Below, one piece after another: positions 52,999-61,957 of a DNA stretch of 64,000 nt. Numbering within the stretch: position 1 is the stretch's first letter; each line of letters opens with the position of its first letter. The notes beneath the pieces are model-generated. The model searched no databases, had not been told where the DNA came from, and saw only the letters and a list, made by a program, of their open reading frames with translations. Source of the stretch: Aldehydirespirator sp965248735 (GTDB taxonomy: Bacteria > Actinomycetota > Acidimicrobiia > Acidimicrobiales > Aldehydirespiratoraceae); the NCBI GenBank assembly GCA_965248735.1, contig OZ252146.1, positions 2,976,001-3,040,000 of the forward strand, given 5' to 3'. Made by a program: the position numbers and the translations under genes.

Positions 52999-53718
52999 CT
53001 AGGCGCTCAGCGTCCGTTTGAGGAGGGCCAGGACGCTCTGGCGGGTGTGTTCGGCGGCGAACCGGTTGTAGGCGAGGCCTGGTATCTCACGTCCCTCGAG
53101 GGTGGCGTTGGTGAAGCTGTGGCGGACCCCGCCGTAGACGTGCACCTGCCATCGGACGCCCGCATCGGACATGTCGGCTTCAAACGCCGTGCGCTGCTCG
53201 GGCGGGGCGAAGGGATCGTCGCCGCCGACGTGCACGAGCACCTCGCCCTTGATCCGCGGCGTGTCGGCCGGTGTGATCGCATGCAGCGACGGATGGACCC
53301 CGGCGACCGCCTTCAGGTCGGCGCCGGTGCGGCCGAGCTCGAGCACGAGCGTGCCTCCGAGGCAGTAGCCGATGGCGGCGAGCCGTGAGGCATCGGCCGC
53401 GTGGTGCGACGCCAACACGTCGAGGGCGGCGCCGGTGTGGGCACGGACCTGGTCGGCGTCGCCGAGGAGGTCGTTGCGTCTCGCCACCATCGCGTCGACC
53501 GACGCGAAGGGTGCATGCGCACCGTGATAGTCCAAGGCGAACGCCACGAAGCCCTCGCGTGCGAACTCGAGGGCGCGGCCGCGTTGGTAGCTGTCCAGCC
53601 CGCCGGCCTCGTGCGCGATCAGCAGACCGGGCAACGGGCCATCGGCCGGGTCGCGAAAGGCGATCGTCCCCACCAACTCCAGACCAGCGGCGGTGTACGC
53701 CACCTCTGCTGTCTCCAC
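52999..53718 (-). CDS. Dienelactone hydrolase-family protein
   Basis: This 239-residue alpha/beta hydrolase has the cysteine nucleophile in IGYCLGGTLVLELG, the acid in HVGGDDPFAPPEQ and the histidine in GVRHSFTNATL, the Cys-Asp-His triad of dienelactone hydrolases. The GTG at 53718 (VETAEVAYTAAG) is chosen because the frame to 53784 has an unusual N-terminus. Its stop overlaps the end of the interrupted RHH frame. The 140-base 5' end is duplicated at 51.1 kb. Confidence 0.9.
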   Translation of the reverse strand: METAEVAYTAAGLELVGTIAFRDPADGPLPGLLIAHEAGGLDSYQRGRALEFAREGFVAFALDYHGAHAPFASVDAMVARRNDLLGDADQVRAHTGAALDVLASHHAADASRLAAIGYCLGGTLVLELGRTGADLKAVAGVHPSLHAITPADTPRIKGEVLVHVGGDDPFAPPEQRTAFEADMSDAGVRWQVHVYGGVRHSFTNATLEGREIPGLAYNRFAAEHTRQSVLALLKRTLSA

Positions 53719-53837
53719 TAGGCGTCCCTCTCGTCGCCGGTCCTGCGCGCCGCAACACAGTACGGTGCCGGTGACCCGTCTCAAGCCAGCCCCTTCGGAC
53801 GCTGCCCTTGAGTTCGATGGTCGCCTCGGGGAAGCAG

Positions 53838-53972
53838 AATGTCGCTATAGCGCAGTGACCGATGCCGTTCCGGTCGCTTCAGCGCAGTGACGGATGTCGC
53901 TATAGCGCAGTGACCGATGCTGTTTCGACCGTTCAGCGCACAAGCAGACGTCGCAATAGCGCAGTGACGAAG
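53838..53972. repeat. Tandem repeat of about 55 bp, near three copies
   Basis: GTCGCTATAGCGCAGTGACC occurs at 53841 and 53896, and a weaker copy (GTCGCAATAGCGCAGTGAC) at 53950. The unit is about 55 bases and includes the TATAGCGCAG palindrome-like core. Downstream, 53973-54181 has no supported gene, though GGGCGTAGGCGATGTCCTCG at 53974 matches a piece of the esterase gene (49.5 kb), and a short minus-strand frame ends at 54010. Confidence 0.8.
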
Positions 53973-54181
53973 GTGGGGCGTAGGCGATGTCCTCGCTGAG
54001 GATCTGGATTCACAGGATGATGGTCAGGTTCTCCTGGGGTCCCTCAGCGTCGATCAGAACGATGATCTTCCATGCGATCTGCCAGTTGCCGAGCCCTGTT
54101 GGGGTCGTCGGTTGGCGGACTAGTCGGTAGTCGATGGTTCCGGTCCAGCGTCGATGCTGATCGGGCCGATACTCGTCGCAG

Positions 54182-56137
54182 ATGAAGGCGCATCGCGAGC
54201 GACAGGTCTTCCAGGACCTCAAGCTGATCGGGCTGCGGTCGATCGCGGAGAATCTCGTCCTCGGCCGAGAGCCCCGGTCGGGTCCGCTGCTGCGGGTGCG
54301 CGAGCAGCGCCGGATCGCTCGTGCCGCGCTGGAGGAGCTCGAACTCGACGTCGACATCGACTTGCCCGTGCGGGCGCTGCCCCCCGCGCTCCAACAACTG
54401 GTGGCGATCGCCCGGGCCATCGCGACCGAGCCTCGAATCCTGGTCCTCGACGAAGCGACCGCGGCCCTCGACGACCCCGACGTGGAGCGCCTCGGGCGGC
54501 TGCTGCGCCGCCTCCAGGCCAAGGGGATCCCGATCCTGTTCGTCACGCACCTGCTCGACGAAGTGTTGGCCCTCGCCGACACGGTCACTGTGCTGCGCGA
54601 CGGTCAAGTCGCGCTTCAGGGGCCGGTTGCGGAACAGAGCGGCGACACGGTGATCCGGGCGATCGTGGGGCGGTCTCTCGAGTCCCAACCGGAACGGGCC
54701 CAGGAGCCGAGTGTTGACCGCGGCGGCCTCGAGGTCGAGTCGCTTCGTACCGACAATGTCGCATCGATCTCGTTCTCGGTTCGACAAGGTGAGATCGTCG
54801 GCATGTTCGGCCTGCTGGGTTGCGGCCGGTCCGACGTGGCGCTCGCAGTTGCCGGCGCCACACCGTCCACCAGCCGGATGACCTTGGACGGCGTCGGTTA
54901 CGCGCCGAGGTCGGTGGCGTCGGCCATCCGATCCGGGGTGGCTTTCATCCCTCCCGACAGGGAGAAGCAGGCGATCTTCCCGATACTCAGCGCCGAGGAC
55001 AACGTGGTCCTGCCGATCATGCGTCGACTGGCCGAGTGGGGGCTGCGCCGGCGCCGGCGCGAACGTCGACACTTCGTCGAGGCTGCGGAGACGTTGGGCA
55101 TCTCTCCTGCGGACCCGGTGGCGCCGGCGTGGACGTTCTCGGGCGGCAACCAGCAGAAGCTCGTGGTCGGTCGGTGGTTGAGCGGTGGCGGTCAGATCCG
55201 TTTGCTCGTCTTGTTCTTCGCCAGCCAGAACGACAGGTTTGTGAGCGTCGACAACTTCCGTCTCGTGTTGCTGCAGGTCTCGATCATGGGGATCGTCTCG
55301 GTGCCGCTCGCTCTTTTGCTCATCAGCGGCGGCATCGACCTGTCGGTCGGCTCGATCATCGGTCTGGGCGGCATGACGAGCGCGAGCCTCCTCGACAGCG
55401 GCACGCCGGTGACGGTTGCGGTGCTTGCGGGGGTCCTCGCTGGTGCCGCGGTCGGTGTCGCCAATGGCGGGCTGTCGATCTTCTCGAAGCTCTCGCCGAT
55501 CGTGGTCACCCTCGGTTCGTTGGCCGCGGTGCGCGGCCTGACGTTCTACATCAGCGTTGTTCCGATATTCGGGTTCCCGGACTCGTTCACGAACCTCGGG
55601 TCCGGGCGGATCTTGGGAGTGCCGATCCTCGTGCTCATCGCGGCCGGAGTCTTTGTGATCGGCTACCTGTTCCTCAACCGGACGCCGTGGGGCCAGCACG
55701 TCTACGCGTTCGGGGTGAACAGCGAGGCGGCCCGTCTGGCGGGGATCTCCACCCGGGTGCTCCCGTTCATGCTGTACGTGGCCACGGGCGCGGCCGCGGG
55801 CCTGGGCGGCTCGTTGCTCGTCGCCCGGCTGAACAGCGCGACACCGGGCACGCTCGGCCTCGCCTTCGAGATCGATGTCGTCACCGCGATACTTCTGGGC
55901 GGGGTCGCGTTCGGCGGCGGCCGCGGCCGGCTCAGCGGTGTGCTGGTCGGGGTCGTGTTCCTCGGCGTCTTGTCGAACGGCCTGGTTCTGCTCGATGTCA
56001 GGTCGTTCACTCAGACACTGTTGAAGGGCATCGCACTGGTGGCAGCCGCGGGGCTGGCGACGCTGGTGGGAAGGCTCGAGACGCGTGCCGCGCTGGCGGC
56101 GCGTTCGGCTGCGTCGGTCGGCGAGCAGGGTCGCTAG
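54182..56137 (+). pseudogene. RbsA/RbsC deletion fusion (ribose-type ABC importer)
   Basis: A 651-residue open frame joins a sugar ATPase to a sugar permease. The first ATPase half lacks Walker A and begins at VFQDLKLIG, with a Walker B ILVLDEATAALDDPD. The second half has a Walker-A-like GLLGCGRSD and the signature FSGGNQQKLVVGRWLSGGG. There the usual Walker B and H-loop are missing and the chain moves at once into a permease (LVLFFASQNDRFVSVDNFRL, then LLISGGIDLSVGSIIGLGG). The permease keeps most of its helices to the end. Two large deletions that kept the frame explain this. An active ATPase is unlikely, although a protein may be made. Confidence 0.8.
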
Positions 56138-56141
56138 ACGG

Positions 56142-56208
56142 TCAACGCGGAGGCGGGTCGGCGAGGAAGTCGGTGAGTGCTTGGCGGTACGCGATGCCGG
56201 GCCGATCA
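56142..56208 (-). pseudogene. Duplicated tail of a Rieske oxygenase
   Basis: Reads DRPGIAYRQALTDFLADPP and a TGA, nearly the same as the last residues of the Rieske gene at 58.5 kb (DRPGIAYRHALTDFLADPG). Only the 3' end is present. It lies between the RbsA/RbsC fusion and the RloA promoter. Confidence 0.7.
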
Positions 56209-56246
56209 CCGAGCCCGACGCATCTCCGCGGTCGGATCTTACTGTG

Positions 56247-56275
56247 TTGCAGTTTACTTGCAGGGAGACTATAAT
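56247..56275 (+). promoter_or_regulatory. Near-consensus promoter of the RloA/RloB operon
   Basis: TTGCAG (56247-56252) and TATAAT (56270-56275) are exactly 17 bases apart. This is the strongest vegetative-type promoter I see in the window. A TCTACGAGGAGG ribosome site follows at 56319-56330, 5 bases before the ATG. Confidence 0.7.
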
Positions 56276-56335
56276 TTTCGCAGGAAAGCGACATCATAAT
56301 GATTCAGCTTGTCTTTAGTCTACGAGGAGGTTCCG

Positions 56336-57634
56336 ATGCTTCTCCGCTTCGAGGTCGGCAATCATCGCTCGATCTGCGAGCCGGTCGAGTTGTCAATGGT
56401 CGCGATGGACAAAGATCGCGCTGCATCTCGCCAGCTTGAGGGACTCGACGAGAGGGTTCTGGCCGTTGCTGGAATCTACGGCGCCAACGGGTCGGGCAAG
56501 ACCAACCTCATCGACGCGCTCGCGTGGCTGTCGCATGCGATAGGGGTGTCGCTGCGCGCCTGGGAGGACGCGATCCCTTCTGACCCGTTCAGCTTCGCGT
56601 CCGGGCCACCGCAGCCGTCGTACTTCGGGATCGAGCTAGTCGTCAGCGGCGTGCGTTACCGCTACGAGCTGGAGGTAGACGCGTCCAAGGTCGTCTTCGA
56701 GGCGCTCTACAGCTATCCGCAGCAGCGCCGTCGCACGCTCTTCGAGCGCGACGGCGACAATCCGGTGTTCAGGCGCGGCACACGCTTCACCGGCGGCGGG
56801 CGCGAGCTGATCACGCCCACAACATTGGTCATTTCCGCTGCCAGCCGACTCACCGAGGAAATCGACCGTGTGGCGCGTTGGCTGCGCGGCATCAACTTCG
56901 TCGGCTTCTGGCCTCGAGCGTTCCTAGGCAAGGAGGCTCACTTGTACCGACCAAGCTTCCGGTGGACGCCTCACGGCTGGGACGACTTCCTGGTTGACGT
57001 CTTCGACGAAGCGCCATCGCGGAGTCAACACGACAGTGGCGCGCCCGCGGGCAAGAACCGCAAGCAGCATCGCGATCTGGCCTTGGCGATGCTCATGTTC
57101 GCGGATCTGGGGGTCCAGGGCGTGGAGGTGGTCGACGAAGCGCCGAGTCCTGGCCGCGGCGGTCGTAGGCTGAGGCTTCTGCACGATATCGTCGGCGATC
57201 CGCGTCCTCTGGAGCTCGGTGATGAATCCGATGGGACCCTCACTTGGCTCGGCTTGATTCCTGAACTGCTCGCAGTGTTGGAGGAAGGTGGCGTCATCGT
57301 GGTCGACGAGCTCGATTCCAGCCTGCACCCGGTGATCTCCGGCAAGCTCGTGGAACTGTTCCAAGATCCCTCCACCAACCGTCACGGCGCCCAGATCATC
57401 TTCACCACCCACGACACGAGCCTCCTCGGCTGCCTTAACCGCGACGAAGTCTGGCTCACGTCCAAGAGGCGCGACGGCAGCACAGAGTTGACCGCGCTGT
57501 CTGACTTCCGCAGCACCAGCGTCCGACGTTCCACGAACCTTGAGCGCGGCTACCTGCAAGGTCGCTTCGGCGGAATCCCGGTAGTGGACCAGTACCGAGT
57601 GCGCGAGGCTTTGGGCGTCGCGCCCCAAGGCTGA
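56336..57634 (+). CDS. AAA ATPase of the RloA/AbiLi type
   Basis: This 432-residue protein starts with LLRFEVGNHRSICEPVELSMV, the opening of RloA-like ATPases, and has Walker A GIYGANGSGKTNLIDA. Walker B is IVVDELDSSLHP, and an ABC-type signature region with GDESDGTLTW and the H-loop FTTHDTSLL follow. So it is an OLD/SMC-like ATPase. It lies 2 bases before a RloB gene. Such pairs are found in AbiL-type phage-exclusion systems. The ATG at 56336 is fixed by a strong ribosome site. Confidence 0.85.
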   Translation: MLLRFEVGNHRSICEPVELSMVAMDKDRAASRQLEGLDERVLAVAGIYGANGSGKTNLIDALAWLSHAIGVSLRAWEDAIPSDPFSFASGPPQPSYFGIELVVSGVRYRYELEVDASKVVFEALYSYPQQRRRTLFERDGDNPVFRRGTRFTGGGRELITPTTLVISAASRLTEEIDRVARWLRGINFVGFWPRAFLGKEAHLYRPSFRWTPHGWDDFLVDVFDEAPSRSQHDSGAPAGKNRKQHRDLALAMLMFADLGVQGVEVVDEAPSPGRGGRRLRLLHDIVGDPRPLELGDESDGTLTWLGLIPELLAVLEEGGVIVVDELDSSLHPVISGKLVELFQDPSTNRHGAQIIFTTHDTSLLGCLNRDEVWLTSKRRDGSTELTALSDFRSTSVRRSTNLERGYLQGRFGGIPVVDQYRVREALGVAPQG

Positions 57635-57636
57635 GC

Positions 57637-58269
57637 GTGGCACCCCGCCGACGAGGCGAAGGGCCGCTGCGTCGCCGCGCCCCGCAGATCGATGAACGAG
57701 CCCGCTTCGTCATTTTCTGTGAGGGCGAGCTGACTGAACCGCTGTATCTGAAGGCGTTTGCCTCCCTGCAAGAGGTTCGCAGCGTCGCGACGCTGGACAT
57801 TCGTGGAATGGGATGCGAGCCGCGCAAGCTCGTGGAAGAAGCCAGGGCCGCGAAACGCAGTGAACGCGCTGAGTCGACCGGGGTCACGAAGTACTGGTGC
57901 GTGTTCGACGTGGAAGCGCCTACGCCGCATGCACGGCTGAACGAAGCGGTCCAGATGGCCCGCGACAACGGCATCAGTGTGGCGATCTCCAATCCCTGCT
58001 TCGAATTGTGGCTGGTACTCCACTACACCGACCACGAGAGCTGGATCGACAACGACGACTGCGGCAGTCTCCGTCGTCGACAAGACAGCTCGCAGGGCAA
58101 GAGCGTCGACGGCGCTGCCTACATGCTGAGGCGACACCAAGCCATCAAGCGGGCCAGGCGGCTTGCGATGCTGCACGCCAGCGCCAACCGAGAGCTTCCC
58201 GACGACAACCCGTCCTCCAGCCTGTACCGCCTGCTGGAAGCCATTGATCCAATTGAAGACCAGCCATAG
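57637..58269 (+). CDS. RloB-domain protein (AbiLii-like)
   Basis: This 210-residue protein is of the RloB family. It has FVIFCEGELTEPLYLKAF, VFDVEAPTPHARLNEAVQMA, ISNPCFELWLVLHYTD and DNPSSSLYRLLEAI, all RloB/Toprim-like features. The GTG at 57637 follows the RloA stop by 2 bases. With RloA it should make a defence system. The Toprim-like acids suggest a nuclease, by inference only. Confidence 0.85.
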   Translation: MAPRRRGEGPLRRRAPQIDERARFVIFCEGELTEPLYLKAFASLQEVRSVATLDIRGMGCEPRKLVEEARAAKRSERAESTGVTKYWCVFDVEAPTPHARLNEAVQMARDNGISVAISNPCFELWLVLHYTDHESWIDNDDCGSLRRRQDSSQGKSVDGAAYMLRRHQAIKRARRLAMLHASANRELPDDNPSSSLYRLLEAIDPIEDQP

Positions 58270-58514
58270 CGCCAGTACGCGATCACAGCTAGTGGTGTGT
58301 CGCCGAAGGGATCGCCCGGCAGAGATACTCCCTGGCCTGCGGGAAACGAGGCTTCCGACTGCATCGCCATTGTGGCGCCGCAGCACTTGGCACACCATGG
58401 ACAAAGGACCATCGCATGGCTCTCGCCGCGACCGTCGCGGCCGGCTTGGGGCAAGCTGATGCGCCCGCCAGGTAGTTCAGCGCGGCCTCTGCTGGCGGGC
58501 GCCGCCCGCGGCTT

Positions 58515-59537
58515 CTAGCCCGGGTCGGCGAGGAAGTCGGTGAGGGCGTGGCGGTAGGCGATGCCGGGCCGGTCGTGCTTGGTGTGGGCCTGGAGTCTCG
58601 GGTCGAGGGGGAAGGCCGCGGGAAGGGTTTCGAGGACGGCTTTGTCCTCGAGCTCTACGGCCAGCTCGAAGTCGATGATGGATTGCCGGTCGATCGAGTC
58701 GGCGAGGTCGTTGCGCAGCACCGTCAGGTGAACGTCGGTGACGCCGTCCTGCACCGGGCAGCACCCTTTGACCAGGATGTGGGTGCTGCCGTCGGAGTAG
58801 TGCATCCGCCCCACCTGCACGAAGGGCAACCACATCTCGGTCACCGAGTGTCTGGTGCCCGGTTGTTGCGAGGTGGGTGTGCGGGCGACCGGCATCTCGC
58901 CGTAGCTGATCGAGATGCCGAAAGAGGAACGTTGCACCGATCCGACCGGCACACGCGGGTCTTGATCTGCCCCGAAGGAGCCCGAGTGGACGAATGCGAC
59001 GTGGGTGGAGTCGGTGTTGTTGTCGATGATTGCGGCGGCGCTGGCGTGGTAGCGGATCACTCCGACCTCGATGCGGTCGAACCGGGAGTCGTCGAACTCG
59101 GGAATGGTCGGGATCGGAACCGGCGGCTGCGGCTCCAGGGAGATCCAGGCCATGCCGTGCGCCTCGACCGTGGGCAGCACCTGCAGGCACGCCGACGGAG
59201 GCAGCGGCGCCCCCGCCTCCAGTTGGGGGATCTCGACCACGGCACCGTCGGGCCCAAACTGCCAGCCGTGGTACGGGCACACGAGCCGGCCGTCGGTGAC
59301 GGTGCCCTTGGAAAGCTGCGCCCAGCGATGCGGGCATCGATCCAGAGCCGAACGCAGCCGTCCGGCCGGCGTGCGCCACAAGACGACCTGCGTGCCCAGC
59401 AGCGTCCGGGCCGCGGGTGCCGTACCAACCTGCCCGGAGAAAGCCACGGGATGCCAGCACCGCCGCAGCCGAGAGGATCGGCAGACCAGCAACACCCCGT
59501 CGCCGAACTCGGTCGCAGGATCCGACGAGGCTGTCAT
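58515..59537 (-). CDS. Rieske non-heme iron oxygenase
   Basis: This 340-residue oxygenase has the Rieske [2Fe-2S] pairs CPHRWAQL and CPYHGW (C-x-H, 16 residues, C-x2-H). The mononuclear-iron motif is in NNTDSTHVAFVHSG with two histidines and an aspartate. It oxidises an aromatic ring, sterol or similar substrate. The ATG at 59537 is chosen. No reductase or small subunit lies near it. The 245 bases before it (58270-58514) hold no gene. Confidence 0.88.
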   Translation of the reverse strand: MTASSDPATEFGDGVLLVCRSSRLRRCWHPVAFSGQVGTAPAARTLLGTQVVLWRTPAGRLRSALDRCPHRWAQLSKGTVTDGRLVCPYHGWQFGPDGAVVEIPQLEAGAPLPPSACLQVLPTVEAHGMAWISLEPQPPVPIPTIPEFDDSRFDRIEVGVIRYHASAAAIIDNNTDSTHVAFVHSGSFGADQDPRVPVGSVQRSSFGISISYGEMPVARTPTSQQPGTRHSVTEMWLPFVQVGRMHYSDGSTHILVKGCCPVQDGVTDVHLTVLRNDLADSIDRQSIIDFELAVELEDKAVLETLPAAFPLDPRLQAHTKHDRPGIAYRHALTDFLADPG

Positions 59538-59657
59538 CGCTTAGACCTGGGTGCTTGCCGTGTTGGTGGAGAATACCCCGAGGGCCTTGATGACTTCATC
59601 CTCATTCGGGAGAAGGACCCCCGATTGGCTCTTCAACGCATCGCCGGCGGCATGCCC

Positions 59658-60599
59658 TCATGGCAGGTCCTTGATCGGTTCTGAGAAGGCCTGGCGCAGC
59701 TTGCCGAGGGTTTCGACGGCCCAGGCTCGATACTCCGGCCAACTGATCCGATCTTCTGGATCAACAGGGTCGAGGTAGACCGCGACTCGTGAAGCTCGTG
59801 CGTTCTCGATCGGCTCCCATTGGAGCGCGAGACCACATGCACCTTCGATCGCCGAGCGTTGAGCCGCCAGCGCCGAGAACACCGACTCCCCGTCATCGAC
59901 GTACACCTGCGCTCGGAGGCTGTAGTTCGAAGCGCCGGTGGGATAGGCAAAGCTGAGACCGTAGCGAACGCCACTCCTGCCACTAGGAAAGTTCATCCAG
60001 TTGGCATACGACGGCGTCTGAGCACTACTCCAACCTGGGTGCGCTTCGTGAAACGCGGGGAGGAACTCAGCCCACCAGTCGGTGTAGCGAGCGCCCGCCT
60101 CGGACACCGTCTTCGCCCCGGCGCGTGCGCGCCGTGAGAAGTCGTCGGGTTCGACAACGACGTCCAGTCGAACCGCAGCGGGTGAGTCGCCGATGCGGAC
60201 AGCGTGAACCTCGATCCCGAAGAAGCCGCTCCCCTCGCCCGAGATGGAATTGAGCCAGGTGAGCGCAGACCGGTGCTCGGGACGGAACGCCCTCGCGACT
60301 AGGACGGCCCAGTGTGCTTCCAGCGCTGCGGCGTACGTGATCAGCTTCCCGAGGTGGTCGTGGTCCGTAGTCTCTAGAAGGTTCTCGACGACGACTCGTT
60401 GGCCGGTGTTCGCATCCCGCAATACCACATCTGCGGAGAACGGCCCGACAGCAACCTCTGCTCCTTCGAGCTCAAGATCCATCTGGAGCGCTTTGCCGAG
60501 GTGGTCTGGGTGCGCAGCCAGCCATGGCGTGAAGTCTCGGGCCTCATCCCGCCAGACCTCACGCAGCGGCACCTCGTCGAGCGATGCAACTTCAACCAT
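59658..60599 (-). CDS. DUF4268-domain protein
   Basis: This 313-residue protein has an N-terminal alpha/beta part with FSADVVLRD, VVVENLLETTDHDHLGKLI and YAAALEAHWAVLVAR. The acid, a strand and E-x-N are like a degenerate PD-(D/E)XK nuclease. The C-terminal part (DWWAEFLPAFHEAHPG, SYANWMNFPSGRSG, RYGLSFAYPTGASN) is typical of DUF4268. Such proteins occur near restriction and defence genes. Its function is unknown. The start at 60599 is a clear ATG. Confidence 0.82.
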   Translation of the reverse strand: MVEVASLDEVPLREVWRDEARDFTPWLAAHPDHLGKALQMDLELEGAEVAVGPFSADVVLRDANTGQRVVVENLLETTDHDHLGKLITYAAALEAHWAVLVARAFRPEHRSALTWLNSISGEGSGFFGIEVHAVRIGDSPAAVRLDVVVEPDDFSRRARAGAKTVSEAGARYTDWWAEFLPAFHEAHPGWSSAQTPSYANWMNFPSGRSGVRYGLSFAYPTGASNYSLRAQVYVDDGESVFSALAAQRSAIEGACGLALQWEPIENARASRVAVYLDPVDPEDRISWPEYRAWAVETLGKLRQAFSEPIKDLP

Positions 60600-60710
60600 A
60601 GGACTCGTCTCTTCCTTCGCGAAGACCGGCCCCAGAGGCTATGACAATTCACGACGGGGCGACGACGACGTGCGAGCCGATGCCTTCCGCACCTGCATTC
60701 GCCAGGGCCG

Positions 60711-60974
60711 AGTGAACCCTGGTGGCTCCCCTCCTCCCCCGGTGACGAGGCCGACCGGCAACTCGAGTTGCTGACGCGAATGCTGGCGGCGGTCAGCAAC
60801 GAGCTCCTTGCCGAAGGCTTCACGGCGATCGTCGCCGACGTGGTCGTTACGCGGGGCCGACTCGACTGGGATCTGAAGGCACTCCAGAGTTCGCCCCTCC
60901 ACTACGTGCTGCTCGCTCCGCCGCGGTCCGCGGCCCGTGCGGTCGCGACGAGACGCCGATGTCGACCGGCCTAG
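60711..60974 (+). pseudogene. Fragment of a P-loop kinase
   Basis: In one frame it reads WLPSSPGDEADRQLELLTRM, LAAVSNELLAEGFTAIVADV and PLHYVLLAPPRSAARAV. This resembles the middle of AAA_33-type nucleoside or sugar kinases (helix, then a strand with an acidic end). The Walker A before and the lid after are missing. The gap from 60975 to 61163 shows nothing else. Confidence 0.45.
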
Positions 60975-61163
60975 TGGTGCCCGACGGAGTCGGCACAGCG
61001 GCGCCTGCGAGGCTCCGGCGCCGATGATCCCAAGCGGCCCGTACGTGCGCCCATGCTCTCCCTCTAGCCGTACGCCCACCTCGCCGCAATCACGCGTACG
61101 CCGCGTTGATAACGTCTGCAGATTGCCAAGATCGATTGGGACCGTGAGAGGCGGCAACGCCCT

Positions 61164-61640
61164 TTGCGTTCGCCACGGATCGGCGACCTTGAGGCCGAAG
61201 GCGGCTACGGGGGCACCCAGGACCCTTGGCGAAACAAGAGGACCGATCGTGACTCGCCAGCCGCCCGGCGCCGACGGGAGAAGCGCAAGCAGGACCGGAG
61301 CCTGTTGCGGCAACGTCGGCAGCTTGAGCAGGAAAAATCCGTCCTCTTGGCGGACCGGGATTGCCTCCACGTCGAACAGGCACGTCTCAAGTTGATGGCG
61401 AGACGCATCAAGCGGGAGCACCGCAAGCTTGTCTGGATGCGTCGTCTCGGGCTCGGGCTGCTCATGTCTTCGCTAACTAACGTCCTCGCGAGAAACGAAG
61501 CCGCAGCAGTCGGCTGTCTCGCCGATCTAGCGCACAACAAGGATGATCTGAAGTGCTGGGAAGTGGAGTGGGCCGAGAATGCGCTCGAACTCACGCGCAT
61601 CAGGCTCGCACTGGAGCGCGTCTGGGACAGAGGTTGCTGA
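61164..61640 (+). CDS. Hypothetical protein with coiled coil
   Basis: The 158-residue open frame has a basic N-terminus, then a helical stretch (RQRRQLEQEKSVLLADRDCL, HVEQARLKLMARRIKREHRK). A hydrophobic segment (LGLGLLMSSLTNVLA) and a final helix (DLKCWEVEWAENALELTRI) follow. No family is recognised. Codon use is fair but not strong. An opposite-strand frame covers part of it, so the call is tentative. Confidence 0.4.
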   Translation: MRSPRIGDLEAEGGYGGTQDPWRNKRTDRDSPAARRRREKRKQDRSLLRQRRQLEQEKSVLLADRDCLHVEQARLKLMARRIKREHRKLVWMRRLGLGLLMSSLTNVLARNEAAAVGCLADLAHNKDDLKCWEVEWAENALELTRIRLALERVWDRGC

Positions 61641-61747
61641 TCTGCGAGTCACCATCTCTGGTGAACGTCCGCAGGACGCTGAGGGCAACCTCACCGCCGA
61701 CCTTCGTGCCCCGACGCTGTCAGACGCCCTCCATAGACTCGCAGTTC

Positions 61748-61957
61748 ATGGGAGCGAGGGTCGCCACAGCCGGCCGGTTGACTTCAGCCGAAGTAGCCGA
61801 GTGCATGGGCGGGGTGCCGTTCGACAGGGCGGGGTGCTACCCGTGGCGTTGGGACGGTTCTCTCTCCCCCGCAGTGGCCGGGTCTGGCGGTCACATTCGG
61901 CTCTGGCTCCGGAGCGACATCGAGGCTCCGCCTTGGCGGCGGGATGAAGGGCGCTGA
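61748..61957 (+). CDS. Small protein coupled to the helicase gene
   Basis: The 69-residue frame starts at an ATG (MGARVATAGRLTSAEVAECM) and ends in TGA, whose A is also the A of the next ATG (TGATG at 61955-61959). This overlap is typical of coupled genes. It has no recognised domain and lacks a good ribosome site. It may be chance. Confidence 0.35.
   Translation: MGARVATAGRLTSAEVAECMGGVPFDRAGCYPWRWDGSLSPAVAGSGGHIRLWLRSDIEAPPWRRDEGR

Noticed and set aside
54010..54180. Short minus-strand frame ending in WKIIVLIDAEGPQENLTIIL
   Set aside because: It reads somewhat like a real C-terminus, but there is no start, no family match and no upstream support. It may be a leftover of a lost gene.
59541..59640. 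Minus-strand fragment reading VLLPNEDEVIKALGVF with a TAA
   Set aside because: It is too short and has no recognised family. It could be a transposase tail but nothing supports that.
60639..61421. Minus-strand frame of 260 codons opposite the coiled-coil protein
   Set aside because: Composition and lack of motif are weaker than those of the plus-strand frames, and it covers the kinase fragment in reverse.
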